In this document: piece by piece, positions 35,142 to 44,068 of the stretch
Position numbering within the stretch: position 1 is the stretch's first letter
Layout of the letters: the number at the start of each line of letters is the position of its first letter
DNA from: Candidatus Binataceae bacterium
Lineage (GTDB): Bacteria > Desulfobacterota > Binatia > Binatales > Binataceae
DNA: 50,386 bases
Assembly (NCBI GenBank): GCA_035500095.1
Contig: DATJXN010000148.1
Coordinates: 1 to 50,386, forward strand
Direction of reading: 5' to 3'
Program-made: the position numbers and the translations under genes
Notes under the pieces: model-generated
What the model was told of the DNA's origin: nothing
What the model saw: only the letters and a program-made list of their open reading frames with translations
Database searches by the model: none

Positions 35142-35789
35142 ATGAGTACGTATAGAGCCGCTGCGGTCTCCTGGCTGTTGGCCATCGTTTCGTTGACGCA
35201 CTACGTCTTGCCATTGATGTTCTTTGGCTTGGCGAGCGCCGCAATTGACGGCTGTGCCCTGCACTTTGCCGATAACGGTAGCGCGCTGCCCAGCTCGGCG
35301 AAGACGATTTATGTTGCTCATTTCGAAAACCTGACTTACGTTTCGGGTCTTGACGACCAGTTCATGCGCTATATGAAAGACGCCATCGCGTCGCGTGGAA
35401 GGTTGGTGGTGGTGGACGATCCGGGCCAGGCGGATCTGCTGCTCTCCGGGAAAATTCTTTATGCAGGTGCGGCTCCTGCGAGCCTCAGCGGTGTATCCGA
35501 ACCGCTGAGCTACGGCAACTCAATCATGGTCGCGGCAACGCTTACCGATCGGCGAACCAAGGCGGTCGTATGGAGCACCAAGGGTATTAGCGGCTCGTCT
35601 CAGGCTTCTGTAGTGGCGCAAGCTATCGTGCCTACCACGCCGCAGTTCTTGAAACAGAACCTTCGCGGCCCGGATATACTGAACATGACCGATATGCAGG
35701 TGGCCGCGACGCAAGAGACCGTAGCAAAGGGCCAAATGATGCAGCAGGTGGCGTCCGAGCTTTACACGGACATGTCTTGGGGTTTGTAG
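35142..35789 (+). CDS. lptE: LptE-like LPS-assembly lipoprotein
   Basis: 215 residues, 69 nt downstream of lptD. A long hydrophobic start (WLLAIVSLTHYVLPLMFFGL) leads to Cys38 in AAIDGCALHF, a poor lipobox with Asp at -2. The following SSAKTIYVAHFENLTYVSGL, MRYMKDAIASRGRLVVVDD and ADLLLSGKILYAG match the LptE pattern (strand, F-x-N-x-T, helix, then A-D-x-x-L-x-G). In the outer membrane LptE plugs the LptD barrel. Assignment rests on this pattern and on the neighbour; the C-terminal helix is longer than in E. coli LptE. Confidence 0.78.
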   Translation: MSTYRAAAVSWLLAIVSLTHYVLPLMFFGLASAAIDGCALHFADNGSALPSSAKTIYVAHFENLTYVSGLDDQFMRYMKDAIASRGRLVVVDDPGQADLLLSGKILYAGAAPASLSGVSEPLSYGNSIMVAATLTDRRTKAVVWSTKGISGSSQASVVAQAIVPTTPQFLKQNLRGPDILNMTDMQVAATQETVAKGQMMQQVASELYTDMSWGL

Positions 35790-35974
35790 GTCGGCGCGCC
35801 CGCGCGGGCAGAGCCTTGTTCGATATTCAAGACAAACAAGGGGCGATTCTCACGGACATTCTCAATCGCCCGGACCCCCACCCTCCCCAGGACAACTGCG
35901 GAAGGGAATTTAAAAGCGAGACCAATTACTTAAGCGTCCGACGAATCAGCGAGAGCGTTTGAACTGGGCCTACC

Positions 35975-37054
35975 TCAGAATACCGGGATGATATCGGCGG
36001 CCGTGATGTTGCCGACGTCCACGCCCTCGATATCCAGCTCCGGTATCGCCGGGAACTTGATTCCCCAATCGCCCACGACCTTGCGCACCTTGGCGATCGC
36101 CATCCGCCAGTTCTCGGCCTGCTCGTCGTAGCTGAGCACGCCGAGCCCGGCCTGCCGCGCATACTGCATCAGCGTGCGATGGTTGGGCAGGAAGTACGGC
36201 GGCAGCTCCCAGAACATGTTGGGCGGCTCCCACAGGATCATCGACAGGAACACGAAGCCCGCGCGCAACTGCTTGGTGATCAGGTTCTTGTAGTCCTCGG
36301 TCAGCCCCGGCCAATCGTCCTCGAGCATCTTGAGACAGATCGCGAGATGGCGGCTCTCGTCCTGGCCGACGCGGGTAAACACGCCCTTGAAAACCGGCAG
36401 CGTGGTGCGCCGCGACATCCCGTAAAAGAGCGTCGAGGCTGCGACCTCGCCCAGCAGGAACGAGGTGAACAACACCGAAAGCGGATACTTGTCGAGCGAG
36501 TTCGAATAGCCGCGCCAGTAGCGCGCCCCGTTGAAGGACAGCCACTGGATATTGTTGAGCGCCGCGCGTTCGACGTCCGTGCGCGCCGCGAAGCGCAGCG
36601 GACCGCCGGGCACCAGCCGCTGAATCGCGCGCTGGCAGCACTCCTCGTGGTTCATCTCGTCGTGGGTGACGCTGAAGAAGCATTTGCGGATCGGATCCTC
36701 GGTATGCAGCTCGTAGGAATGGATCATCGCCTTGGCGAAGACCGCCGGCCCCGAGCCGTCGAAGACCGAGAGCACCGCGTACCAGTACATGATTCCCATT
36801 CGCTCTTCGGGCGTGAATCGCGCCGGGTCAAGGTCGTCCCACGGCAGATCGGAGGGGTTCCACACCGAGCGCTTGGCCTTCTCGTACAATGCTGCCAGCG
36901 GTTCCGTCTTGACCGGCCATTCCAGCGGAAAGATGTTGTTGGGTTCGATCTCGGGCGCCGGCGTGAAGCCGTCCCTGGGAACCATCAACGGCGGAATGAC
37001 AAGATTGGAGCCGTTCGCGTCGATACCCGGCCGTGCGAGCGCTGACTTGGCCAT
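35975..37054 (-). CDS. ferritin-like diiron protein (R2/AurF-like oxygenase)
   Basis: 359 residues, cytosolic. Iron-ligand pattern of a carboxylate-bridged diiron four-helix bundle: a first-helix acidic residue (Asp99 or Glu115), Glu133-x-x-His136 in THDEMNHEECC, Glu203 in LLGEVAASTLF, and Glu233-x-x-His236 in VGQDESRHLAIC. The family includes ribonucleotide reductase R2, AurF N-oxygenases and fatty-acyl desaturases; I cannot pick one. The ATG at 37052-37054 has a G-rich ribosome site. A palindromic operator lies 22-49 nt upstream, so it is probably repressed by the neighbouring TetR regulator and induced by its ligand. Confidence 0.85.
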   Translation of the reverse strand: MAKSALARPGIDANGSNLVIPPLMVPRDGFTPAPEIEPNNIFPLEWPVKTEPLAALYEKAKRSVWNPSDLPWDDLDPARFTPEERMGIMYWYAVLSVFDGSGPAVFAKAMIHSYELHTEDPIRKCFFSVTHDEMNHEECCQRAIQRLVPGGPLRFAARTDVERAALNNIQWLSFNGARYWRGYSNSLDKYPLSVLFTSFLLGEVAASTLFYGMSRRTTLPVFKGVFTRVGQDESRHLAICLKMLEDDWPGLTEDYKNLITKQLRAGFVFLSMILWEPPNMFWELPPYFLPNHRTLMQYARQAGLGVLSYDEQAENWRMAIAKVRKVVGDWGIKFPAIPELDIEGVDVGNITAADIIPVF

Positions 37055-37075
37055 GCGTATGAGCCCCCCCAGGAA

Positions 37076-37103
37076 ATTAAATCGACCGCTCGGTCGATTT
37101 AAT
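37076..37103 (+). promoter_or_regulatory. perfect palindromic operator, TetR type
   Basis: Two 13-base arms, ATTAAATCGACCG and CGGTCGATTTAAT, separated by CT. The GACCG...CGGTC core is a common TetR-family operator shape. It lies directly before the ribosome-binding site of the diiron gene, so bound repressor would block transcription. The TetR gene ends about 80 nt away on the same strand. Confidence 0.75.
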
Positions 37104-37184
37104 CAAGAATCGCGCAACCGCCGCTGTATGTCAAGATCCGGCAGCTCGCCGGAAAGACGAACCCGAAAGATGATGAAGCCGGCT

Positions 37185-37880
37185 CTACCCCTGCGCCTCG
37201 CGCCGCGGGCCCGCGACGATCCCTTCGAAAACCAGCCGCGTCATCGCTTGCGCGATCTGCTCGGGCCCCAGCCGGCCCTCGCGCCGATACCACTGCGTGA
37301 TCGAATTGCCCATCCCGAAGATAAGCCGGGTGAGCAGCGCGGCGTCGGCGTCGGCGCGAATCTGCCGCGCGGCGGCGGCCTCTCTGACCAGGGTCGCGAC
37401 CTCGCGATCGAAGCGCCGCCGCCGCGCCATCGCATCGCGTTCGGTCGGCGTATTGCCCTTGACGCGCTGGAGCAGTTCGACTTCCTGCACGAACTCGAGC
37501 GTGATTATGACGCTGCGGTAAACGATATGCCGCAGGCGCTCAAGCGGCGTCCCGCTCTTCGCCCCCGGTTCATCGAGCACGCCGAGCAGCCATTTGAATC
37601 CGCGCTCCAGCGCGCGGGCGAGCAGTTCCTCCTTGCCCGAGACGTGATAGTAAAGGCTCGATTTGGTAATCCCGGTTTCGCGCGCGACGTCCTCCATCGA
37701 GGCCGCTTCGTAGCCGCGGCGGTTGAAAACCCGCACCGCGGCGTTGGTGACGGTTTCGATATCGTAGGGGGCGCGATGCTTCTTCGACGGGCGGCCGATT
37801 TTCCGCGCGTCGCCGGGCGGCGGCGGATGACGCTCGCGGGCCGCCTTGGAACCCGCAGCCGGGCGCGCCGGTCTTCTCAT
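37185..37880 (-). CDS. TetR-family transcriptional regulator
   Basis: 231 residues. A basic, Pro-rich ~35-residue N-terminal tail (RPSKKHRAPYD) precedes the DNA-binding helix-turn-helix: TNAAVRVFNRRGYEAASMED, VARETGITKSSLYYHVSGKE. The C-terminal ligand domain has LRHIVYRSVIITLEFVQEVE and LLTRLIFGMGNSITQWYR, as in the TetR_C group that senses fatty acyl-CoA or aromatic ligands. It lies upstream of the diiron gene on the same strand and is the obvious candidate for the palindrome at 37076-37103. Confidence 0.9.
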   Translation of the reverse strand: MRRPARPAAGSKAARERHPPPPGDARKIGRPSKKHRAPYDIETVTNAAVRVFNRRGYEAASMEDVARETGITKSSLYYHVSGKEELLARALERGFKWLLGVLDEPGAKSGTPLERLRHIVYRSVIITLEFVQEVELLQRVKGNTPTERDAMARRRRFDREVATLVREAAAARQIRADADAALLTRLIFGMGNSITQWYRREGRLGPEQIAQAMTRLVFEGIVAGPRREAQG

Positions 37881-37952
37881 CGCGTCGTCATCGCCGGTTC
37901 GTCATCCGCATTCGCTTGTCGGGAAGTCGCGCCCGATTGGCAGAGCGCTCGT

Positions 37953-38912
37953 TCAGGATAGCGACTGATGCGGGCGGGCGGCGGCGCCGAGCATCGCCGC
38001 CAGGGCGTTCAGGTCGTCGGTGCCGTAAAATTCGATCTCGATGCGGCCGGGCTTGCGTCCCCGCGCGCGCACGATCCGGACCTTGCGCTTGAGCCCGCGC
38101 TGGATTCCTTCGGCGAGCGCCGCCAGATTGGGATCGAGCGCGGCGGCGCCGCCGCCGCCTTTTGCGCCGCCGTGCGCGCGCCGTGCAACCCCGGCGAGCT
38201 CTTCCGCGCCGCGCGCCGAGATCCGCCCCTCGACGATCCGCCGCGCCGCAGCCGTCCGCGCCTCGGCCGAGGCGAGCGCGAGCAGCGGACGCGCCTGGCC
38301 CGCGCTGAGCTCGCCGCGCTCGAGCATCTCGAGCACCGCGGGCGGCAGTTCCAGCAACCGGATCGCATTGCTGACGTAGGGGCGGCTCTTGCCGATACGC
38401 TCGGCGATCCGGTCGTGGCTCATCGCGAAGCCCTGGACCAGACGCGCGAACCCGCGCGCCTCGTCGATCGGGTTCAGATCTTCGCGCATCAGGTTTTCGA
38501 CCAGCGACATCTCGAGCGCCGCATGGTCGTCGAGCTCGCGCACGACTATCGGCACGGCGGCGAGGCCCGCGATCCGCGCCGCGCGCCATCGCCGCTCGCC
38601 GGCGATGAGTTCGTAGCGCGCGGTGGAGTCGGCCGAGGCGGAAGCGGCGCCGTCGGCCGCGGGCAACGGCCGGACCACCAGCGGCTCGATAATGCCCTGG
38701 CTCCGAATCGCCTGCGCCAGCTCCTGGAGCCGCTCGGAATCGAAGTGGCGGCGCGGCTGCAATACGCTCGGCACGATCCGGTCGAGCTCAACGCTCAGGG
38801 CGCCGCCGCCGCTCTCCAGGCCCGCGCGCGCCTGCGACAGATCGCCCGCGGGCGGCGCCTCGGTGCTCTCGATAAGCGCGTCGAGGCCGCGTCCCAATCC
38901 CCTGCGTATCAT
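37953..38912 (-). CDS. parB: chromosome-partitioning protein ParB (CTPase clamp)
   Basis: 319 residues from ATG 38910-38912, preceded by GAGGAGGAA and overlapping the parA stop (ATGA). RRGLGRGLDALI is the usual N-terminus that stimulates ParA; VLQPRRHFDSERLQELA and ELIAGERRWRAARIAG form the CTP-binding nuclease-like fold with the GERRWRA box; MSLVENLMREDLNPIDEARG and SHDRIAERIGKSRPYVSNAI give the parS-reading helix-turn-helix. The C-terminal dimer domain (KVRIVRARGRKPGRIEIEFY) is complete. Binds the two parS sites nearby. Confidence 0.95.
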   Translation of the reverse strand: MIRRGLGRGLDALIESTEAPPAGDLSQARAGLESGGGALSVELDRIVPSVLQPRRHFDSERLQELAQAIRSQGIIEPLVVRPLPAADGAASASADSTARYELIAGERRWRAARIAGLAAVPIVVRELDDHAALEMSLVENLMREDLNPIDEARGFARLVQGFAMSHDRIAERIGKSRPYVSNAIRLLELPPAVLEMLERGELSAGQARPLLALASAEARTAAARRIVEGRISARGAEELAGVARRAHGGAKGGGGAAALDPNLAALAEGIQRGLKRKVRIVRARGRKPGRIEIEFYGTDDLNALAAMLGAAARPHQSLS

Positions 38913-39814
38913 CCGTTCCTCCTCTCCCGTTCTGCCGAGCGCGCGAAGATGCTCCGCAGGTTCCATAGCGTACGCCGCGGCGTTCCCCCCTGCGCGGCTT
39001 CCTCCGGCGCGTCGCCGCCCGATGTTTGCGTGGCGGGGGGCGCGTTTTTCCCGGGCGAACCGACCCGCTCGAGCAGTTCGATCGCGAGCAGCCGATACGC
39101 TTCGGCGCCGACCGATTTCGGATCGTGCTCGATGACCGCCAGGCCGTGGCTGGGGCTCTCGGAAATGCGCACGTTGCGGGGGACCACGGTCTGGAAGACG
39201 CGCTCGGGAAAATGCTTGTTGACCTCGAGCGAGATCTCGTGGCTCAGCCGATTTCGTGGATCGAACATCGTGAGCACGACGCCCATAAGCTCGAGTTGCG
39301 GATTGAGCGCAGCGTTGACGCGGCGAATCGTCGCAAGGAGCGAGCTCAGACCCTCAAGGGCGTAGTACTCGCACTGCATCGGAACCAGCACGGAATCCGC
39401 GGCGACCAGGGCATTGAGCGTGAGGATGCCGAGCGACGGCGGCGTATCAATTAGAACAAAGTTATATTTATCCGATTGACTCGATAGCTCGGCCTTTAAT
39501 CGACGCTCTCGCCCTTCCATCGTCGCGAGCTCGATCTCGGCTCCAACGAGATCCGTGCTCGAGGGCGCGAGATCGAGCGACGGGCGCGATTCGCGAATCA
39601 CCTCGCCGAGCGGCCTGCGGCTTACCAGGGAATCGTAGATTGTGCCGGACTTGGTTGCCTCGGGCGTGAGGCCTGAGGTCGCGTTGCCTTGCGGGTCGAG
39701 GTCTATCAGGAGAACGCGCTGACCCGACTGCGCCAACGCGACCGCGAGATTAACGGCGGTGGTCGTCTTGCCGACACCACCCTTCTGATTGGCGATCGCT
39801 ACGATACGCCCCAC
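38909..39814 (-). CDS. parA: chromosome-partitioning ATPase ParA (Soj)
   Basis: 301 residues from GTG 39812-39814, with AAGGTGG upstream; longer in-frame readings to 39913 are Arg-rich and unlike the family. Deviant Walker A motif NQKGGVGKTTTAVNL with the signature Lys, then VLLIDLDPQGNATSGL, Walker B VLIDTPPSLGILTLNAL, VLVPMQCEYYALEGLSSL and DPRNRLSHEI. The ~45-residue C-terminal extension (PPATQTSGGDAPEEAAQGG) is longer than in typical Soj. It powers segregation of parS-ParB complexes on the nucleoid. Confidence 0.95.
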   Translation of the reverse strand: MGRIVAIANQKGGVGKTTTAVNLAVALAQSGQRVLLIDLDPQGNATSGLTPEATKSGTIYDSLVSRRPLGEVIRESRPSLDLAPSSTDLVGAEIELATMEGRERRLKAELSSQSDKYNFVLIDTPPSLGILTLNALVAADSVLVPMQCEYYALEGLSSLLATIRRVNAALNPQLELMGVVLTMFDPRNRLSHEISLEVNKHFPERVFQTVVPRNVRISESPSHGLAVIEHDPKSVGAEAYRLLAIELLERVGSPGKNAPPATQTSGGDAPEEAAQGGTPRRTLWNLRSIFARSAERERRNG

Positions 39815-39943
39815 AGCCAGCCCAACCACCTTGAGGCGCCGACGCTGGAGTGCGTCACGCTCAAATCGATAATTGCATCGCCGCGATCGTAATGCAAAAG
39901 CGGATCGCGGCATCCGTCTAATTCGCCGATTACCGTGGAGTTT

Positions 39944-40696
39944 TCAGGGATCGGCTTTGCGGCGGCGGAGCACGGCGCTGCGCTTCGCGATTCGCTCGCC
40001 ATGCGGCAGCAGATACGTCCACGTGATGCGCTCGTCGAAGAACCGATTCGCGGCGGTGGGAGAATCGCCTACCTGGTCGGCGCTTGCATACAGGAGAAGG
40101 AGGCCGCCCGGAGCGAGCGCGGCGGCAGCAATTTCAAAGAGCTCGGCGGAAGCGCCGAAGGCGCGCGCCGTAACCAGGTCGAAACCGCCTGCAATAGTCC
40201 GAGGACTCGCGCGGCGCCGCTCGACGATGACGTTCGAGAGCTCCATCTCCTGAGCGGCTACCTGGAGGTAGCTTGCGCGCTTGCGACGAGCCTCGGTCAG
40301 CCTGAATCGCGCCTCGAACGCCGCCGCCAGCACGAGGCCGGGGAAGCCTCCGCCCGAGCCGAGGTCGAGGACGTTTCCATCGGCCCCGAGCGCGGAATCG
40401 AGCGATTCACCGCCGGCGCCCGCGGCAAACGCGATCGGCGCGAGGCTGTCAACTATATGGAAAGCGATCTCGGCCGGATCCGAAGCGGCGGCGGTAAGAT
40501 TGGTATGAGCACCCCAGAGCGCCAAGGCCGCGGCCATCGCCTGGATCCGATCGAGGAAGCCGGCGCGCGGACGCAGCGTCGTTTCGTGGAGCCATCGCGA
40601 CACCAGCTCGCGGGTCTTGCCGGCTATCTTCTCCGGCGTCGTTTCACGTGAAACGGACGGCGCATTTGACCGCTCGTCGGGTCTCGGTTGTTTCAC
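39944..40696 (-). CDS. rsmG: 16S rRNA (guanine-527-N7) methyltransferase RsmG (GidB)
   Basis: About 250 residues from GTG 40694-40696; GTG 40756 would add 20 and overlap mnmG. VSRETTPEKIAGKTRELVSR, HIVDSLAPIAFAAGAG, NVLDLGSGGGFPGLVLA (SAM loop), EARRKRASYLQVAAQEM, FDLVTARAFGASAELFEIAA and LLLLYASADQV follow the family order. Two parS sites fall inside its first codons, so the 5' end encodes both protein and ParB-binding DNA. Confidence 0.93.
   Translation of the reverse strand: MKQPRPDERSNAPSVSRETTPEKIAGKTRELVSRWLHETTLRPRAGFLDRIQAMAAALALWGAHTNLTAAASDPAEIAFHIVDSLAPIAFAAGAGGESLDSALGADGNVLDLGSGGGFPGLVLAAAFEARFRLTEARRKRASYLQVAAQEMELSNVIVERRRASPRTIAGGFDLVTARAFGASAELFEIAAAALAPGGLLLLYASADQVGDSPTAANRFFDERITWTYLLPHGERIAKRSAVLRRRKADP
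40640..40655. promoter_or_regulatory. parS site 1 (ParB-binding palindrome)
   Basis: CGTTTCACGTGAAACG, identical to the universal chromosomal parS consensus (TGTTTCACGTGAAACA) except for the outermost base on each side. It lies inside the rsmG coding region about 1.7 kb from parB. Confidence 0.9.
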
Positions 40697-40704
40697 GTGA
40701 AACT
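40689..40704. promoter_or_regulatory. parS site 2 (ParB-binding palindrome)
   Basis: TGTTTCACGTGAAACT, one mismatch (last base) from the consensus parS. It spans the likely GTG start of rsmG, 49 bases from site 1. The pair should nucleate ParB loading and mark the origin region. Confidence 0.92.
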
Positions 40705-40718
40705 CGAATCGCGTTCGA

Positions 40719-42614
40719 TCAGGAATCGCTGGAGCCGCGAGACGCGCCGACCGCACGGTCGCGGCAGTTCCTCAAATGAATTGCGATGAGCGAAATCGCG
40801 GCCGGAGTTATCCCCGGCATCCGCGCGGCCTGTCCAAGCGAACGTGGGCGCACGCTCGTCAGCCGCTCGCGAACCTCGGTCGAGAGCCCGCTCACCGCCG
40901 AATAATCGACCCAGTCCGGGATGACCGCATCTTCGAGGCGCTTGAACCGATCGACCATCTCGGCCTGGCGTTTGACGTAACCCTCGTATTTGACGTCTAT
41001 TTCCAGTTGCGCCGCCTCGTCGGGGTCGAGTTCCCGTTCAAGACCCGCTATCGCCAGCACCGCGGGATAAGAGACTTCCGGCCGCTTCAATAGTTCGAAG
41101 GCGCGCGCCGGATGCGCCAGCGGCGTCGAGCCGCAATCCACGAGCCTCGAATTTGCGGCCTCGCTCGCCACGACCAGCGTCTCGGAAAGCCGCGCTACTT
41201 CGCGCTTCACCCGCTCGTCCTTGGAGCGCAAGCGCTCGCCGGTCGCCGCACCTAGCAGGCCGATTCGCTCGCCGATCGGCGAAAGCCGCCGGTCGGCATT
41301 ATCTTCGCGCAGCAGCAATCGATACTCGGCGCGCGACGTGAACATGCGGTATGGCTCGCCGCCGATTCCGCGCGTCACCAGGTCGTCGATCATCACGCCG
41401 ATATAGGCTTCGTCCCGCCGCAGGACGAGCGGGGACTCGCCGCGAACGCTGAGCGCAGCATTGATTCCTGCCATCAGGCCCTGCGCGCCGGCTTCCTCGT
41501 AGCCGGTAGTGCCATTGATCTGACCGGCAAAGAACAATCCTTCGATTAGCTTGGTCTCGAGCGACGGATTCAACTGGGTCGGATCCGAGAAATCGTACTC
41601 GATCGCATAGCCCGGGCGCATGATTTCCGCGCGCTCCAGTCCCTTTATCGATCGCACCATCGCGAGCTGCACATCTAGCGGCAGGCTGGTCGAAAGTCCG
41701 TTGGGGTAAACCTCCATCGTGTCACGGCCCTCGGGCTCGAGAAAAACCTGATGCCGCTCCTTATCGCGGAAGCGCATCACCTTGTCCTCGACCGAAGGGC
41801 AATAGCGCGGCCCGCGGCTTTGGATAACTCCGGAGTACATCGGCGAGCGATCGATACCACCGCGGATGATCTCGTGCGTCCGCTCATTCGTGTAGGTGAG
41901 ATGACACGGCACCTGGTCCTGCTCGATCCGCGCGGTGCGGAACGAAAACGGCGGTGGCGGAACGTCGCCCGGCTGAAGCTCAAGCTGCGAATAGTCGATA
42001 CTGCGGCTGTCCAGGCGCGGGCACGTGCCCGTCTTGAGGCGCCCGAGGCGAAAGCCGAGTTGCGCCAGGTGCTCGCTGAGGCCCATCGCCGCGAAATCAC
42101 CCGCACGGCCTGCCGAGTAATTCTTTAGCCCGATATGCACCAGACCCTTGAGGAACGTGCCGGTGGTCAGCACCACGCAATCGGCCTCGAACGTCTCGCC
42201 GATGAGCGATTCGACGCCGCGCACGCGGCCGCCCGCGACGAGCAATCGCTCCACGCTCGCCTGGCGAATCGTCAGATTCGGCGTCACCTCGAGCACGCGC
42301 TTCATCCGCGAGCGATACGCGGCCTTGTCTGCCTGGGCGCGGCGCGCCCGAACCGCGGGTCCCTTGCGGGTGTTGAGGAAGCGGAACTGGATGCCGGTTT
42401 CGTCTATCGCGAGGGCCATCTCGCCGCCCAGCGCGTCGATTTCGCGCACCAGATGGCCCTTGCCGATACCGCCGATCGCCGGATTACACGACATCTGGCC
42501 GATGTGGTCGAGATTGAGCGTCAGCATGAGCGTGGGGACGCCCATCCGCGCCGCGGCCAGCGAGGCTTCGATTCCCGCGTGGCCGGCGCCGACCACGATT
42601 ACGCCGAACTTCAT
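40719..42614 (-). CDS. mnmG: tRNA uridine-34 5-carboxymethylaminomethyl enzyme MnmG (GidA)
   Basis: 631 residues from ATG 42612-42614 (an in-frame start at 42653 adds a basic stretch unlike the family). FGVIVVGAGHAGIEASLAAA is the FAD Rossmann loop; CNPAIGGIGKGHLVREIDAL, RKGPAVRARRAQADK, TGTFLKGLVHIG and GQINGTTGYEEAGAQGLMAG are the family signatures; TSRAEYRLLLREDNADRRLS and the helical C-terminus complete it. With MnmE it modifies the wobble uridine of several tRNAs using methylene-THF and FAD. Confidence 0.96.
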   Translation of the reverse strand: MKFGVIVVGAGHAGIEASLAAARMGVPTLMLTLNLDHIGQMSCNPAIGGIGKGHLVREIDALGGEMALAIDETGIQFRFLNTRKGPAVRARRAQADKAAYRSRMKRVLEVTPNLTIRQASVERLLVAGGRVRGVESLIGETFEADCVVLTTGTFLKGLVHIGLKNYSAGRAGDFAAMGLSEHLAQLGFRLGRLKTGTCPRLDSRSIDYSQLELQPGDVPPPPFSFRTARIEQDQVPCHLTYTNERTHEIIRGGIDRSPMYSGVIQSRGPRYCPSVEDKVMRFRDKERHQVFLEPEGRDTMEVYPNGLSTSLPLDVQLAMVRSIKGLERAEIMRPGYAIEYDFSDPTQLNPSLETKLIEGLFFAGQINGTTGYEEAGAQGLMAGINAALSVRGESPLVLRRDEAYIGVMIDDLVTRGIGGEPYRMFTSRAEYRLLLREDNADRRLSPIGERIGLLGAATGERLRSKDERVKREVARLSETLVVASEAANSRLVDCGSTPLAHPARAFELLKRPEVSYPAVLAIAGLERELDPDEAAQLEIDVKYEGYVKRQAEMVDRFKRLEDAVIPDWVDYSAVSGLSTEVRERLTSVRPRSLGQAARMPGITPAAISLIAIHLRNCRDRAVGASRGSSDS

Positions 42615-42685
42615 AGAGGTGGGAATTATGGCGCGCGCGCGGCGGCGGGCCAAGCGGGATTCATGCTACTAACTGTAATGAAATA

Positions 42686-44068
42686 CTACTTCCCGATACA
42701 AAACTCGCGGAACACCGCGTCGAGCACGTCCTCCGCGCCGACCACTCCCGTGAGCGCGCTTAGCGCCATGGCGGCGGCCGCCGCGTCGACCGCGACGATT
42801 TCCGGCGGCATCCCCGCAAGCGCGCTCGCGCGAGCGCTCTCGAGCGCTTCCAGAGCCTTCGCCAGCGCCTCGCGATGGCGTTCGCGGGAAATCGCCACGC
42901 CGTCGGCGGGGCTCTCGGCGGCAAGCGTCTCGACCGCGCGCGCTAGCTCGTCGCGCAGCGCCGGCGCGCCCTCGGCGTCGAGCGCCGAAAACCGCATCAC
43001 CGGCATCCCGATACCACGCCGCAGCAGATCGGCCGGCGCGAGCACCGGCGGTCGCAGGTCGGACTTGTTGAGCAGGGCGACGCCCGCGCGCCCCTGGCAA
43101 AGCCCGAGCACCCGCGCGTCTTCGTCCTCGAACGGGCGCGAGGAATCGAAAACCGCGATCAACAAATCGGCCTCCGCGACGCTGCCGAGCGTGCGCCCAA
43201 TCCCGATACGCTCGACCTCGTCGGCCGCCTCGCGTACGCCGGCAGTGTCCTGAAGAACCAGCTGCCAGGGACCGAGCGTGACCGATTCTTCGATAACGTC
43301 GCGCGTGGTGCCGGGCGTCGCCGTCACGATCGCGCGATCGGCGCCGAGAATCAGGTTCAGCACGCTCGACTTGCCGGCATTGGGCTTGCCCACGATAGCG
43401 GCGCGTGCGCCGTCGCGCGCAAGACGCCCGCGCCTGAAGCTGTCATGCAGAAGCGCGACGTCGGCGGCAACTTGGGCGATTTCCCCGGCGACCTGTTCGC
43501 GCCCCGGCAGTTTCAGCCCTTCGTCGGCGAAGTCGATCTCGGCCTCAAGATGCGCCAGAACCCCGATTACCGTACCACGCAGATAGTCCACCCGTTGCGC
43601 CAGTGCACCGTCTAGTTGTGCTATTGCATGCTTAAGTGCGCTTTCACTCCGAGCATCTATCAGATCCGCAACCGCCTCGGCCTCGGTCAGGTCGATCCGT
43701 CCGTTGAGGAATGCGCGCCGGCTGAACTCGCCCGGCTCGGCCATCCGGGCGCCGGCCGCGATCGCCATTCCCAAGACGCGGCGGACGATATATGGGCCGC
43801 CATGACAGTGAAATTCGACGACATCCTCGCCCGTGAGGCTTGCGGGACCGGGCATGGCGACGCACATCGCGCGGTCGATAACTCCACCGGTTTGGGGGTC
43901 GCGAATCTCGCCCAGGGTGAGTCGGCGGGGGCGTGGCGCGCCCGCACGGAGGGGATGCCACAGACTCGAGGCTATCCGCGTCGCGTCGCCGCCCGAAAGT
44001 CGCACGATCGCAACGGCGCCCCTGCCTGGCGGCGTGGCGGGCGCGACGATAGTGTCCTCGGCATACAT
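42686..44068 (-). CDS. mnmE: tRNA modification GTPase MnmE (TrmE)
   Basis: 460 residues. The folate-binding N-terminal domain (DTIVAPATPPGRGAVAIVRL, FHCHGGPYIVRRVL, EPGEFSRRAFLNGRIDLTEA) leads into a G domain inserted in a helical bundle: G1 GKPNAGKSSVLN, G2 PGTTRDVIEE, G3 DTAGVREAADE, G4 NKSD. It ends with the C-terminal FREFCIGK, where the conserved Cys sits. It works with MnmG and heads the leftward arm of the divergent cluster; 71 nt separate them. Confidence 0.96.
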   Translation of the reverse strand: MYAEDTIVAPATPPGRGAVAIVRLSGGDATRIASSLWHPLRAGAPRPRRLTLGEIRDPQTGGVIDRAMCVAMPGPASLTGEDVVEFHCHGGPYIVRRVLGMAIAAGARMAEPGEFSRRAFLNGRIDLTEAEAVADLIDARSESALKHAIAQLDGALAQRVDYLRGTVIGVLAHLEAEIDFADEGLKLPGREQVAGEIAQVAADVALLHDSFRRGRLARDGARAAIVGKPNAGKSSVLNLILGADRAIVTATPGTTRDVIEESVTLGPWQLVLQDTAGVREAADEVERIGIGRTLGSVAEADLLIAVFDSSRPFEDEDARVLGLCQGRAGVALLNKSDLRPPVLAPADLLRRGIGMPVMRFSALDAEGAPALRDELARAVETLAAESPADGVAISRERHREALAKALEALESARASALAGMPPEIVAVDAAAAAMALSALTGVVGAEDVLDAVFREFCIGK

